A DNA stretch of 56,816 nucleotides, taken from positions 28,497 through 85,312 of the forward strand of contig NZ_AOIP01000065.1 of the NCBI RefSeq assembly GCF_000337535.1, read 5' to 3'. This DNA comes from Natrialba aegyptia DSM 13077. GTDB lineage: Archaea > Halobacteriota > Halobacteria > Halobacteriales > Natrialbaceae. The notes under the pieces were generated by a model. That model saw only the letters and a program-made list of their open reading frames with translations. It did not search any database and was not told the origin of the DNA. Positions 8,635 to 16,582 of the stretch are shown here, in pieces. Each line of letters starts with the position of its first letter. Within the stretch, counting starts at the first letter, position 1. The translations under genes and the position numbers were made by a program.

Positions 8635-9504
8635 ATGACACTGACCGACGTACGCACACTCCTCGATGAACTCGCGGCGATCACGCCCGCCGTCAGGACG
8701 GAGTTACAATCGGCCGCCAACCAGGGGAAAACAGCGACGGAGAACTCGAGCGGCGACGACCAATCGGTCGCGGATCTGGCCATCAACCGCCTGTTTCGCG
8801 AACGACTGAGCCCGCTCAACGCCGTCGGTGCGTTCGCCAGCGAAGAGTGTGAGAGCGTCGAAGAAACCGGCGAGAGATACAGCGTCGCCATCGATCCGCT
8901 CGACGGATCGTCGAATCTGCAGTCGAACAATACTGTCGGAACGGTCATCGGCGTATACGACGCACCGCTTCCGGCCAGCGGACGGAATCTGATCGCCAGC
9001 GCCGTCCTCCTGTACGGACCGATAACGACGATGACGGCCGCCGTCGACGGAACTGTAACGCGGTATACGATCGACTGCGGCGATATCGTCGATTCCAGTT
9101 CGGTGACTGTTCCCGATGCGAAGCAGGTGTGTGGATTCGCCGGAACGACGAGCGAGTGGGCGGCACCGGTCCGGTCGTTCTGGCGGGAGCTGAACGACGA
9201 GTGCAAACTGCGGTACACCGGCGCGATGGTCGGCGATATCGCGCACCTCCTCGTCGACGGCGGGCTGCTCGGATATCCCGAGCGAACAGTCAGTCCGAAC
9301 GGGGATCTTCGACTCCAGTACGAGGTGAATCCGATCGCCCACCTCGTCGAAACCGCCGGCGGACGGTCGTCGACCGGTCGTGGGTCTCCACTCGATATCC
9401 AGCCCGACGGCCTGCACCAGCACGTTCCGGCGTACTTCGGGACACCAGCCACGATAGACGCGTTGGAGGCACATATCGAGAGTACCAACCAAACGGCAGA
9501 ATGA
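8635..9504 (+). CDS. fbp: Fructose-1,6-bisphosphatase, class I
   Basis: A 289-residue class I FBPase that removes the 1-phosphate from fructose 1,6-bisphosphate for gluconeogenesis. The metal-binding motif DPLDGSSN is present (residues 86-93 region), preceded by SEECES with a conserved Glu pair. The start is ATG 8635; codons upstream belong to an extension through ptfB in another frame. It closes the PTS gene cluster 76 bases after ptfB on the same strand. It therefore sits near its opposing activity, pfkB plus aldolase, and would need separate control to avoid a futile cycle. The family also includes inositol monophosphatases, but SNLQSNNTVGTV and the C-terminal half fit FBPase better. Confidence 0.88.
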   Translation: MTLTDVRTLLDELAAITPAVRTELQSAANQGKTATENSSGDDQSVADLAINRLFRERLSPLNAVGAFASEECESVEETGERYSVAIDPLDGSSNLQSNNTVGTVIGVYDAPLPASGRNLIASAVLLYGPITTMTAAVDGTVTRYTIDCGDIVDSSSVTVPDAKQVCGFAGTTSEWAAPVRSFWRELNDECKLRYTGAMVGDIAHLLVDGGLLGYPERTVSPNGDLRLQYEVNPIAHLVETAGGRSSTGRGSPLDIQPDGLHQHVPAYFGTPATIDALEAHIESTNQTAE

Positions 9505-9648
9505 GATACTGCCGAGGACAGGAGACGAACACCCATCCGCCGATCGTAACTTCCCGATGGAAATGGGTGGAGGAGCAGTATTTTACATGCTGTTGCAGCT
9601 ACCGTTTTCTGAAAAAGAAGGGCTCAACTGGTACCTGTCAAACTTCCC

Positions 9649-9660
9649 CATAGATTTATG
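9649..9660 (+). promoter_or_regulatory. TATA box for the MaoC gene
   Basis: ATAGATTTATG lies 25-35 bases before the ATG at 9684, the usual position for a haloarchaeal TATA element with a leaderless or near-leaderless message. Confidence 0.5.
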
Positions 9661-9683
9661 TCCCATGGTGATAACCATCGGAT

Positions 9684-10133
9684 ATGGAAGAAAAATTCTA
9701 CGAAGATTTTGTCGTCGGCGATACGCAGGAGTTCGGTAACTATACCGTCGAAAAAGAGGAGATCATCGAATATGGAGAGAAATACGATCCCCAACCGTTT
9801 CATACGGACGAGGATGCCGCCGAAGAGTCAGCCTTCGGCGGACTAATCGCAAGTGGACTCCTCACGGTGGGAATCGGGCAGCGAATGCTCGTCAAGAATT
9901 TCATTCATGGAACTCGTGCGAAGGGGTCGCTTGGTATCGATAACTTGCGGTGGCGACATCCCGTTAGACCCGGAGATACGCTTTCGATGAAGACGGAGAT
10001 AGTTGAAAAGGAGATCTGGAACGATGGCTTCGGAGTTGTCAGCGTTAGTATCGAGATACACAATCAAGCGGATGAGATAGTCGCGTCGCTAATTGGATTG
10101 GTTAGATACGAAAGAAGGGAAGAACGAGAGTGA
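9684..10133 (+). CDS. MaoC-like hydratase/dehydratase
   Basis: A 149-residue single hot-dog domain of the MaoC/(R)-enoyl-CoA hydratase type. The hydratase-2 catalytic Asp and His are kept in the segment EYGEKYDPQPFHTDEDAAEE, followed by FGGLIASGLLT. Such proteins add water to trans-2-enoyl-CoA. The substrate here is unknown. Its DNA is AT-richer than the flanking pentose and PTS genes, and codons such as ATA, AGA and TTT are more frequent, which suggests a separate origin. The next gene, an alpha/beta hydrolase, shares this composition and may have arrived with it. No other fatty-acid or polyester gene is adjacent. Confidence 0.85.
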   Translation: MEEKFYEDFVVGDTQEFGNYTVEKEEIIEYGEKYDPQPFHTDEDAAEESAFGGLIASGLLTVGIGQRMLVKNFIHGTRAKGSLGIDNLRWRHPVRPGDTLSMKTEIVEKEIWNDGFGVVSVSIEIHNQADEIVASLIGLVRYERREERE

Positions 10134-10314
10134 GAGAACGCTTTCCTATCGAAAACCGATGAGAGAACGTAGAATATAGACAAGACGCTCAGAACAGAGG
10201 TGTAAATCACTAGTGGAGAAAATTCAATAATGTATACCCCATATATTTATTCCCTATTTAGCAGGTTTGGGTGAAGTGGTATATACTACAATGTTGACTC
10301 TGTACATGATACGT

Positions 10315-11130
10315 ATGAAAAAAGAGAGTCCTACAGTATCGAGATATCGAGAACGGGCATCTACCGTGATAACGGACGCTGGCGATGGCCCGCCGGTCGT
10401 ATTTGCCCACGGCATGCTAATGGATCGGACGTTATTCAACCCTCAGCTCGCAGCGTTATCGGATAACTATCGAACGATCTCCTACGACTTGCGAGCACGA
10501 ACCGACCGGTACAATGAATCCTACAACCTTGAGGATCTCGCCGCCGATCTCAACGCATTACTCGACGCGCTACACATCGAGTCGGTTGTATTAGCCGGGA
10601 TTTCCATGGGTGGATTTATGGCGCTACGCTTTGCGGAACACTATCCGCAACGAGTAAACGGCCTCGTTCTCATCAACAGTATGGCCGAACCGCATACGGA
10701 GGCCGAACGAGAAGAATACAGCGCCCTTGCAAAACGAGTTCTCGACGAAGGCGTACAATCCGAACGCATCCGCCACATCGCTCGGACCAAAATGTTCGGA
10801 GAGACAACACTAGAAGAGAACCATACTATTGTTGATCATTGGGAAAAGCGATGGGCGACCTATCCTCCCGAGTCAGTGTATCACGCTATGCACTCGTGGA
10901 TTGATCGATCCGATTACACGCATAAACTCCCAAATATCGAGATTCCAGTGTTATCTATCCACGGAAAAGAAAACACCGTTCTTGCTCCGAAACGTACGGA
11001 ATCAATGCTAGATACACTTCCTGACGCGCGCCAAACGGTAGTATCTGCAGCGGGACATAGCGCCCCGGTGGAACAACCAGACGAGGTAACCGACGCTATT
11101 CGCGAGTTCCTATCAGAAGTCGTATTATAG
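10315..11130 (+). CDS. Alpha/beta-hydrolase fold protein
   Basis: A 271-residue alpha/beta hydrolase. The nucleophile elbow is GISMGG, the oxyanion-hole motif is HGMLMDRTLF, and the catalytic His lies in AAGHSAPVEQ near the C-terminus. The overall pattern resembles 3-oxoadipate enol-lactonases and related esterases, but the substrate is not known. The frame is open from TTG 10267, with ATGs at 10291, 10306 and 10315. A TATA-like TATATAC at 10280-10286 points to ATG 10315 as a leaderless start. Composition is AT-rich like the MaoC gene before it, and the pair stands apart from both flanking sugar clusters. Confidence 0.85.
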   Translation: MKKESPTVSRYRERASTVITDAGDGPPVVFAHGMLMDRTLFNPQLAALSDNYRTISYDLRARTDRYNESYNLEDLAADLNALLDALHIESVVLAGISMGGFMALRFAEHYPQRVNGLVLINSMAEPHTEAEREEYSALAKRVLDEGVQSERIRHIARTKMFGETTLEENHTIVDHWEKRWATYPPESVYHAMHSWIDRSDYTHKLPNIEIPVLSIHGKENTVLAPKRTESMLDTLPDARQTVVSAAGHSAPVEQPDEVTDAIREFLSEVVL

Positions 11131-11336
11131 TACCTATATTTTGATTAGACAGTACAGACGGAGCTTCATCTCTACTGGGTAGAGTGTGCATAGAGAGTAT
11201 AGCTAATATAGCAGACTATTCTTGAAACATTAAATATAAAATATGATACTCTCGATAGAAGCGACTCGTAGGACGACCGCACATGAAAGGGACGTATTCA
11301 CCATAGACTTAATGTACTATTGTTCAAACATAGCAT

Positions 11337-12206
11337 ATGGCACGACTAGAACGTATTGTCGATATCCACGCCCACACCGGCGAGGGCCCTATCTGGCACC
11401 CCGACGAGCGCCGGCTCTACTGGGTCGACATTCCGGCTGGACGGCTATACGGATACGACCCGGCAGCCGGCGACTACGAACTCGTCTACGAAACGACCGG
11501 GCGACCGCTCGGCGGGACCACGGTCGAAGCCGACGGCGCGTTGCTCTTGTTTACCCACGGAACCGTTCTTCGATTCGACCCGACGACCGCTGCCGTAACC
11601 ACGGTCGCTGAACTCGAAACGGAAACGCGATTCAACGACGTTATCGCCGACCCCGAAGGGCGCGTCTTCTGCGGGACGATGCCGGGAAAGAACGGACTCG
11701 GAGAGCTCTACCGGCTCGATCCGGACGGCACAGCGGCCGTCGTCGTCGAAAACGTCGATATCGCTAACGGAATGGGATTCGCCCCCGACGGGGAGACCTT
11801 CTACTTCACCGAATCCGAAGCGCAGCGGATCTACGCGTTCGACTACGACAGAGCGACTGGCAAACTCTCGAACCGCCGCGTCCTCCTCGAGACACCGCCG
11901 GATGATGGAATTCCGGACGGCATGACCGTCGACAAAGACGGATACATCTGGTCCGCCCGGTGGAACGGCGGCCGTATCATCAAATATGCGCCGGACGGAG
12001 CCGCGGTCGATGAACTCGATCTTCCCGCGCGAAAAGTATCCTCGGTTACTCTGGGCGGTCCGTCGTACGACGAGTTGTATCTCACGACTGCGCTCACCGA
12101 CGGTGATCGCGCTACCGAGGGCGACGGGGCAGGAGCACTCTTTCGCGTTCCCGATATCGATACCGGTGGCGTTCCCGAGTTCCGCTCGCGGATCGCAAGC
12201 GAGTAA
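11337..12206 (+). CDS. xacC: Pentonolactonase, SMP-30/gluconolactonase family
   Basis: A 289-residue six-bladed propeller lactonase that would open xylono- or arabinonolactone to the acid. The divalent-metal ligands typical of the family are visible: Glu in GEGPIWHP (about residues 15-22), Asn in TRFNDVIADP, Asn in IANGMGFAPDG and Asp in PDGMTVDKDG. There is no signal peptide, so it acts in the cytoplasm. In Haloferax the lactonase XacC follows pentose dehydrogenase. Here the dehydrogenase lies a few genes away at 14861-15943. The name is by family and context; gluconolactone is an alternative substrate. An AT-rich 206-base gap precedes it. Confidence 0.82.
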   Translation: MARLERIVDIHAHTGEGPIWHPDERRLYWVDIPAGRLYGYDPAAGDYELVYETTGRPLGGTTVEADGALLLFTHGTVLRFDPTTAAVTTVAELETETRFNDVIADPEGRVFCGTMPGKNGLGELYRLDPDGTAAVVVENVDIANGMGFAPDGETFYFTESEAQRIYAFDYDRATGKLSNRRVLLETPPDDGIPDGMTVDKDGYIWSARWNGGRIIKYAPDGAAVDELDLPARKVSSVTLGGPSYDELYLTTALTDGDRATEGDGAGALFRVPDIDTGGVPEFRSRIASE

Positions 12207-12283
12207 TCAGAACCAGTAATGTGCGGCCGGAACCGGGAAAGGGCGAGATACCGGTATGACCCGAGTTCGTCTCGGCGCGGTGT

Positions 12284-13063
12284 TCAGAGGGCGCTCGTCG
12301 CGAAGCCGCCGTCGACGGTCAGCACTTCGCCGGTCACGAACGAGGCGGCGTTGCTGGAGAGGTAAATCGCCGCGCCGATCAACTCCTCGCGCTCGCCGAC
12401 GCGACTAAGCGGGGTTCGCTCGTCGATTCGGTTTCGCTTCTCGGTTCCTTCGGCGTAGGTGTCCGCGTTCTGCGGTGTGATGAAGAATCCGGGAGCAATC
12501 GCATTGACGCGAACGTCGGGAGCGAGTTCTTTTGCGGAGGCGCGGGTGAACGCCTCGACGCCGCCCTTCGCGGCAGAGTAGGCCGGCAGATTCGCCATCG
12601 AGAGCCGCGCCGAAAGCGAGGAGATGTTGATGATGCTTCCGCCGCCGTCTTCGGCCATCGCAGGGGCGAACGTCTGTGTCACGCGCCGAACGCCGTCGAG
12701 CGCGACGTCGGTGACGAACTCCCAGTCGTCGTCGTCGACGCCGAGAACGGTCTCGCGGGAGATCGCGCCTTGCGATGCGACGACGATGTCGATGCCGCCG
12801 AACAGTTCTTCGGCGCGTTCACGGACGAGTTCAAGTGAGTCTTGATCAGTGACGTCGCAGGTGATGCGGGCGGTTTCGGCACCACGATCTTCGAGGAGGG
12901 TCGCGGTTTCGTCGACTTTGTCCTCGCTTCGGCTGGTTGCAATGACATCGGCGCCGTCGGCGGCAAATCCGAGGGCGAGTGCCTGTCCAATACCGCTGGT
13001 GCCGCCGACGACGACGGCGCGCTTTCCCGAAACGGTAACCGGAGTGTGCGAATAGTCCTCCAT
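12284..13063 (-). CDS. Short-chain dehydrogenase/reductase
   Basis: A 259-residue classical SDR. It has the nucleotide-binding GGTSGIG motif, DVTD, a catalytic Ser in INISSLSARL, and YSAAKGG carrying the Tyr-x-x-x-Lys pair. The C-terminal TVDGG end is typical. It would oxidise a sugar or sugar acid with NAD(P)+. Similar enzymes include glucose 1-dehydrogenases, gluconate 5-dehydrogenases and KduD. The start used is ATG 13063; the frame is open to 13126. It lies downstream of the IclR regulator gene on the same strand, with a 190-base gap filled by a purine-rich repeat. It could act on arabinose, glucuronate or a keto-sugar acid released by this locus; I cannot choose between these. Confidence 0.85.
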   Translation of the reverse strand: MEDYSHTPVTVSGKRAVVVGGTSGIGQALALGFAADGADVIATSRSEDKVDETATLLEDRGAETARITCDVTDQDSLELVRERAEELFGGIDIVVASQGAISRETVLGVDDDDWEFVTDVALDGVRRVTQTFAPAMAEDGGGSIINISSLSARLSMANLPAYSAAKGGVEAFTRASAKELAPDVRVNAIAPGFFITPQNADTYAEGTEKRNRIDERTPLSRVGEREELIGAAIYLSSNAASFVTGEVLTVDGGFATSAL

Positions 13064-13133
13064 ACGAAAGGAACTCTCGTCGCGAATCATGAACGTTTTC
13101 ATCGGTACGATCGCAGGGTCTCGCAAAACCTCG

Positions 13134-13250
13134 CGGAGGCGAGGGTGGTCAGGGAGAGTGGGCTGGGGAGGGCAAGGGTAAGGGTGAGGAAGAAGGTGGG
13201 AAGGCGAGGGTGAGGGTGAGGGTGAGGAAGAAAGTGGGAAGGGTAGAGAC
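13134..13250 (+). repeat. G/A-rich repeat tract with 24-base direct repeat
   Basis: This strand is almost purely purine with T, built of AGGGTG and GTGGGAAGG words. Two copies of a 24-base unit (13181-13204 and 13219-13242) differ at one base and are 14 bases apart. At least eight GGG runs in about 110 bases give strong G-quadruplex potential. The tract fills the gap between the IclR gene and the SDR gene, both on the minus strand, so the SDR upstream region is C/T-rich. Confidence 0.85.
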
Positions 13251-13254
13251 GATG

Positions 13255-14016
13255 TCAGGAGTAATTGTACTCGAGTTCGATCACGTTTGCAGCGCCGAGT
13301 ACCGCCTCTGGCAGGTCCTCGTAGAATCGGTCGTCATCGACGCGGTGGACCGGACAGGCCACGCTGATGGCGGCGATACTGCGGTCCGAATCGTCGGTGA
13401 TCGGCGCGGCGATACAGCGGAGTCCGTTGAGGCGCTCTTCTCGGTCGACCGCGTATCGCTGGTCGCGGATCTCTTCGAGTTCAGCGTCGAACGTGTCGCG
13501 GTCGGTGATCGTTTGCGGGGTGAGTTCGGGGAGGCCCTGGTCGGCGATGATTTCGTCGACCGTTTCGTCGGAACGGAACGCGAGGATCGCTTTGCCGAGG
13601 CCCGTACAGTGGAGGCGAACGCGTTTTCCCTCGTGGGTGTCGAGTTCGACTGCGTTTTCGCCTTTCGACTGGTAGAGGTAGATACCCTTGCCGTTCTTTT
13701 CGACGAGGAGGTTGACGAGTTCTCCCGTTTCGTCGGCGAGTTCGTCGACTTGCGACTGGGCGGTGTCGTAGATCGGCGTCCGATTGCGGGCGTACGCGCC
13801 GAGGCCGAGAAACGAGAGGCCGATGTGGTAGTCGTCGCCGTCCTTGTCGACGTACTCGTAGTTCTCGAGCGTCGTCAGGTGGTTGTGAACGGCGCTCTTG
13901 CCGATGTCGACGCGGGCCGCGATCTCGGAGACGCCGGCTCCGTCGAGTTCTTGAATGATCTCGAGGATTTCGAACGTCCGCCCGACAGTTCGTACGGGGT
14001 ATTTCGGGTCCGCCAT
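13255..14016 (-). CDS. xacR: IclR-family regulator, probable pentose regulator (XacR-like)
   Basis: A 253-residue IclR-type protein. The N-terminal winged helix (VGRTFEILEIIQELDGAGVS, IAARVDIGKSAVHNHLTTLE) precedes an effector-binding domain (HCTGLGKAILAF; GLRCIAAPITD; AISVACPVHR). Start ATG 14016 places the usual short lead before the helix; the frame is open to 14061. In Haloferax volcanii the IclR-family protein XacR activates xylose and arabinose degradation genes. This gene sits between an SDR and a xylose-dehydrogenase-like gene, so the same role is likely, but the symbol rests on context. An 844-base noncoding stretch with several dyads lies upstream. Confidence 0.8.
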   Translation of the reverse strand: MADPKYPVRTVGRTFEILEIIQELDGAGVSEIAARVDIGKSAVHNHLTTLENYEYVDKDGDDYHIGLSFLGLGAYARNRTPIYDTAQSQVDELADETGELVNLLVEKNGKGIYLYQSKGENAVELDTHEGKRVRLHCTGLGKAILAFRSDETVDEIIADQGLPELTPQTITDRDTFDAELEEIRDQRYAVDREERLNGLRCIAAPITDDSDRSIAAISVACPVHRVDDDRFYEDLPEAVLGAANVIELEYNYS

Positions 14017-14473
14017 ATGCGTCACATGCTCGGCGATCACATATAAATTATTCTGATACACAAAACGGGGTTTCGAGGCACAGAATGAAAAAAGAGTGAT
14101 ACAGAACGGTTAGCCGGGTGTGATCGGCAGGTCTTCGCCCGCTCGAGACGATCGGATCCCGGGTGTGGAGAGAACGCCGTCAAATCACCAACCTCCGTTC
14201 TCGAGTTCGACCGTGAACACGGTACTGTTCTTTCTCGATGGGGAGTGGTCTGTAGGGGTGAATAGTACTCAGTTATAGAGAACAGAGAGTGACATACAGA
14301 GAACTCTTGTGTGACAATGTACCAACCGCGATGAGGCGAGAGAAACTGGATATCGAGGGGTTTCATCCCCCATATCGACGGATTTCGAGCAAAGATAGAA
14401 ATGTGCGTTCGAAGACAGGGAGTCTCGAAAGTACCACTGGCAGAGCCTTACGAGTGTACAACTGTAAACAGAG

Positions 14474-14492
14474 AACGGGCGTTTGGCCCGTT
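14474..14492. repeat. Perfect inverted repeat, 7-base arms
   Basis: AACGGGC and GCCCGTT are separated by GTTTG. This is a stable hairpin. It lies between minus-strand genes and is not followed by a clear T-tract, so it may be a mobile-element end or a structured RNA rather than a terminator. Confidence 0.6.
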
Positions 14493-14586
14493 GTATCGCG
14501 CGGTTCGTTCACAAACGCGGCACCAGTCGGCCAGTTCCGTCCGGGAGGTCGCCAGTCAATGAGACGGTCGATAATAGTCGAGTATT

Positions 14587-14603
14587 ACAGAATAGAGTTC
14601 TGT
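14587..14603. promoter_or_regulatory. Operator-like dyad ACAGAA-N5-TTCTGT
   Basis: Perfect 6-base arms with the 5-base spacer TAGAG. A half-site-like TTCTGAAAG follows 20 bases later, and TTCTGATACACA occurs near 14050, close to the IclR start. IclR-type proteins bind short AT-rich palindromes, so this is a candidate site. No binding evidence is available. Confidence 0.35.
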
Positions 14604-14653
14604 ATGAAAGAATGGTGTTCTGAAAGACAGTTGGTCAATGACGTGCAATCGGA

Positions 14654-14752
14654 ACAACTGCAACGATTCACACCACTCACACCGTCGTCGTTCGATCGGG
14701 TGTGCAGTGACGCAGCGGCTACCGGAGACGGTCGACGGGCAAGAGGAGACAG
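14654..14752 (+). repeat. Dispersed repeat, copy A
   Basis: This stretch aligns with 45842-45950. Shared blocks include AACAACTG, TTCACA, CGTCGTTCGATC followed by GGTGTG, GCAG then CTACC, and GAGGAGAC, in the same order and spacing. Both copies are intergenic. The pattern suits an IS terminus or a MITE-like relic. Confidence 0.65.
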
Positions 14753-14860
14753 GAAAGAATCGCGGGGGGACCGGATGCCATCGAATACGCTCCGACAGTC
14801 GGGTGAAACGGGCCGAAGCGATGATCGTTCGACGCCGGGCGGGAGCGGACTACTTCGGTG

Positions 14861-15943
14861 TTACAGATCGAGAGTGACCACATCCCCGCGGTCGGCGGAT
14901 TCGTGAAGCGCTTCGATGATCCGCATATCTCCCAGTCCGTGATGCCCATCCGGGTAGATCTCGCGCTCACCCAGAAGGCGGTCGGCGAAGTAATCGAACT
15001 CCTCTCTCATCTCCGCTTCGGCGTCGAACGTCTCGTGTTCGACCGAAACCGAGACGTCACCCCGCGAGAGGTCCATCGAACACTCTCCGTGGAACGCCGG
15101 TTGGAGGGTGATTTGGCCCTCCGTTCCCGTAATCTTGAGCTCGGTGTCCTCGTGAGCGTGCTGACTGGCCGTCGAGATCATCTGGATATCGTCTTCGAAG
15201 ACGAACAGCGACGAGGCGCGTTCGTCCGGGACCGCGTCGAACGCCTCGTGTGCCGAGATCATATTCGAGCGGACGGAAACGGGTTCGCGCTGGAGGAGGT
15301 ACCGCGTCGTATTGATCGAGTAGATTCCCAGATCCATCACCGACGTTCCGTACCCGCTCAGATCGGGATCGAGTCGCCACTGGTCCGGATCGGGAATCAT
15401 CTCGAGCAGTGGCTGACTGTTGTGACCGTAGACTGACACCGGCTCGCCGATGAAGCCGTCTTCGATCAACTCCCGCGCTCGCTGGACGGCCGGCTCGGTG
15501 TGCATCCGATAGGCGACCATCAACGGCACGTCGGCTCGCTCGCAGGTCTCGACGAGTTCAGTGGCGCGTTCGACGGTGGCCTCCATCGGCTTTTCACAGA
15601 GCACCGCCTTGTCCAGACTGGCCGCGGTTGCAGCGTACTCCAGGTGGTAGGCGTTCGGCGTGCCGATGTAGACGGCGTCGTACCGGTCGGCTGCGTCGCC
15701 GTCGTGGAACTCGTCGTAGCTGAGTCCGCGTGAAACGTCGTTCTCGGCGGCCAGACGGTCCGCCTTCTCGCTCGAACTGCTGACCAGGACGGTAACCTCG
15801 CCGAGGTCCGAGGATTCGATCGCCGGCAGCGCAACGTCGATGGTCCACCACCCGAGGCCGATCAGGGCGTATCGAACGGTCCCCGATTCTTCGTTGGTCG
15901 TTTGCCAGGTTCGCTCGTCGTAGGTATCGATCCACTCGCGCAT
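14861..15943 (-). CDS. gfo6: Gfo/Idh/MocA dehydrogenase, probable D-xylose 1-dehydrogenase (NADP+)
   Basis: A 360-residue oxidoreductase with an N-terminal Rossmann fold (ALIGLGWWTIDVALPA) and the Gfo/Idh motif CEKPMEATVERA holding the catalytic Lys. It closely follows the pattern of haloarchaeal Gfo6/XDH xylose dehydrogenases, including the GWWT segment, EEFHDG-like YDEFHDGDAADRYDAVYIGTP core and the YHLEYAATAASLDKAV helix. It would oxidise D-xylose to xylonolactone, the first step of the oxidative pentose route. Start ATG 15943 is chosen because TTTTTTATC lies about 27 bases upstream; the frame is open to 15997. It is the last gene of gntP-usp-gfo6 but appears to have its own promoter. Glucose or arabinose are possible side substrates. 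Confidence 0.87.
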   Translation of the reverse strand: MREWIDTYDERTWQTTNEESGTVRYALIGLGWWTIDVALPAIESSDLGEVTVLVSSSSEKADRLAAENDVSRGLSYDEFHDGDAADRYDAVYIGTPNAYHLEYAATAASLDKAVLCEKPMEATVERATELVETCERADVPLMVAYRMHTEPAVQRARELIEDGFIGEPVSVYGHNSQPLLEMIPDPDQWRLDPDLSGYGTSVMDLGIYSINTTRYLLQREPVSVRSNMISAHEAFDAVPDERASSLFVFEDDIQMISTASQHAHEDTELKITGTEGQITLQPAFHGECSMDLSRGDVSVSVEHETFDAEAEMREEFDYFADRLLGEREIYPDGHHGLGDMRIIEALHESADRGDVVTLDL

Positions 15944-15964
15944 ACAGCGTGTTATCTCCGCAGT

Positions 15965-15976
15965 TGATAAAAAACG
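15965..15976 (-). promoter_or_regulatory. TATA box for the xylose dehydrogenase gene
   Basis: Read on the minus strand, GTTTTTTATCAA lies about 22-33 bases before ATG 15943, supporting that start and independent transcription. A GTCCC/GGGAC inverted repeat at 15991-16007 lies just upstream, at the end of the stress-protein gene, and may be its terminator or an operator. Confidence 0.5.
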
Positions 15977-16006
15977 ATCGATGACAGTGTGTCCCAATAA
16001 CAGGGA

Positions 16007-16507
16007 CTACGAGTGCTGTGCTGTTGTCTCGGTGTCCTCGTCGAGGGAGACGGTGACGAGGCCGTCGAAATTCAAAAGGACGCGCTGAATCCAGTCGCCG
16101 AAGATCGCCTTGCCGGTCGGCGAGCGCTTGCGGCCGGCGATAAAGATCGTATCGCAGTCGAACTCGTCGGCGGCGTTGAGCGTTCCCATGCCGTATCCCT
16201 GCGAGAGAACGCGGACGGTTGCGGTGTAGTCGATCCCGGGGTCGTCCAGCGTTCGCTGGACGAACTGTTCGAGTTCAGTTTCGGCGGCATCGATGATCGC
16301 TGCTTCGTCGGTGGTGCTATCGGAGACGCCCTCGATTTCGCCGATCGAGTCGAGCTTGTGAACGCCTGGACCGATCTCTTCGGGGGTTGCAAAGGCCAGG
16401 ACGATCAGAGTCGTCTCCTCGTCGCCACCGCGGGCGGACTGGGCGGCTTCGCTGAGCAGCGCGGCGTGATTGGCAGTGTCTTCGACGACGACAAGTCCGG
16501 TTTCCAT
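16007..16507 (-). CDS. Universal stress protein (UspA family)
   Basis: A 166-residue UspA-fold protein. It starts with a short strand (METGLVVVEDTANHAAL) and ends with the ATP-site region GRKRSPTGKAIFGDWIQRVLLNFDGLVTV, which resembles the G-x2-G-x9-G-(S/T) nucleotide motif, with the middle part altered. It lies 75 bases after a GntP permease gene on the same strand. Haloarchaeal Usp proteins are often paired with transporters and may regulate them. The frame overlaps nothing else real, and no other domain is present. Confidence 0.85.
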   Translation of the reverse strand: METGLVVVEDTANHAALLSEAAQSARGGDEETTLIVLAFATPEEIGPGVHKLDSIGEIEGVSDSTTDEAAIIDAAETELEQFVQRTLDDPGIDYTATVRVLSQGYGMGTLNAADEFDCDTIFIAGRKRSPTGKAIFGDWIQRVLLNFDGLVTVSLDEDTETTAQHS

Positions 16508-16582
16508 ACGGCGCTTTACTGGATGGTGGATTAAATAAGCTGCCCCGAGAACGGGTGCTGGGTCGGGAAACGGAACCGATGG

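Larger units (their letters stand above)
14017..14860. other. 844-base noncoding region upstream of the IclR gene
   Basis: Open frames here (for example 14289-14906) lack domain sense, run through AT-rich dyads and match no family I recognise. The stretch holds the IclR promoter, a terminator-like hairpin (14474-14492), an operator-like dyad (14587-14603) and one copy of a dispersed repeat (14654-14752). Confidence 0.7.

Noticed and set aside
13134..13250. CRISPR-like array
   Set aside because: The repeated units are low-complexity and not separated by unique spacers of constant length.
14289..14906. 205-residue frame in the gap before the xylose dehydrogenase
   Set aside because: It contains inverted repeats and the dispersed repeat, has no domain sense and overlaps the end of a real gene.
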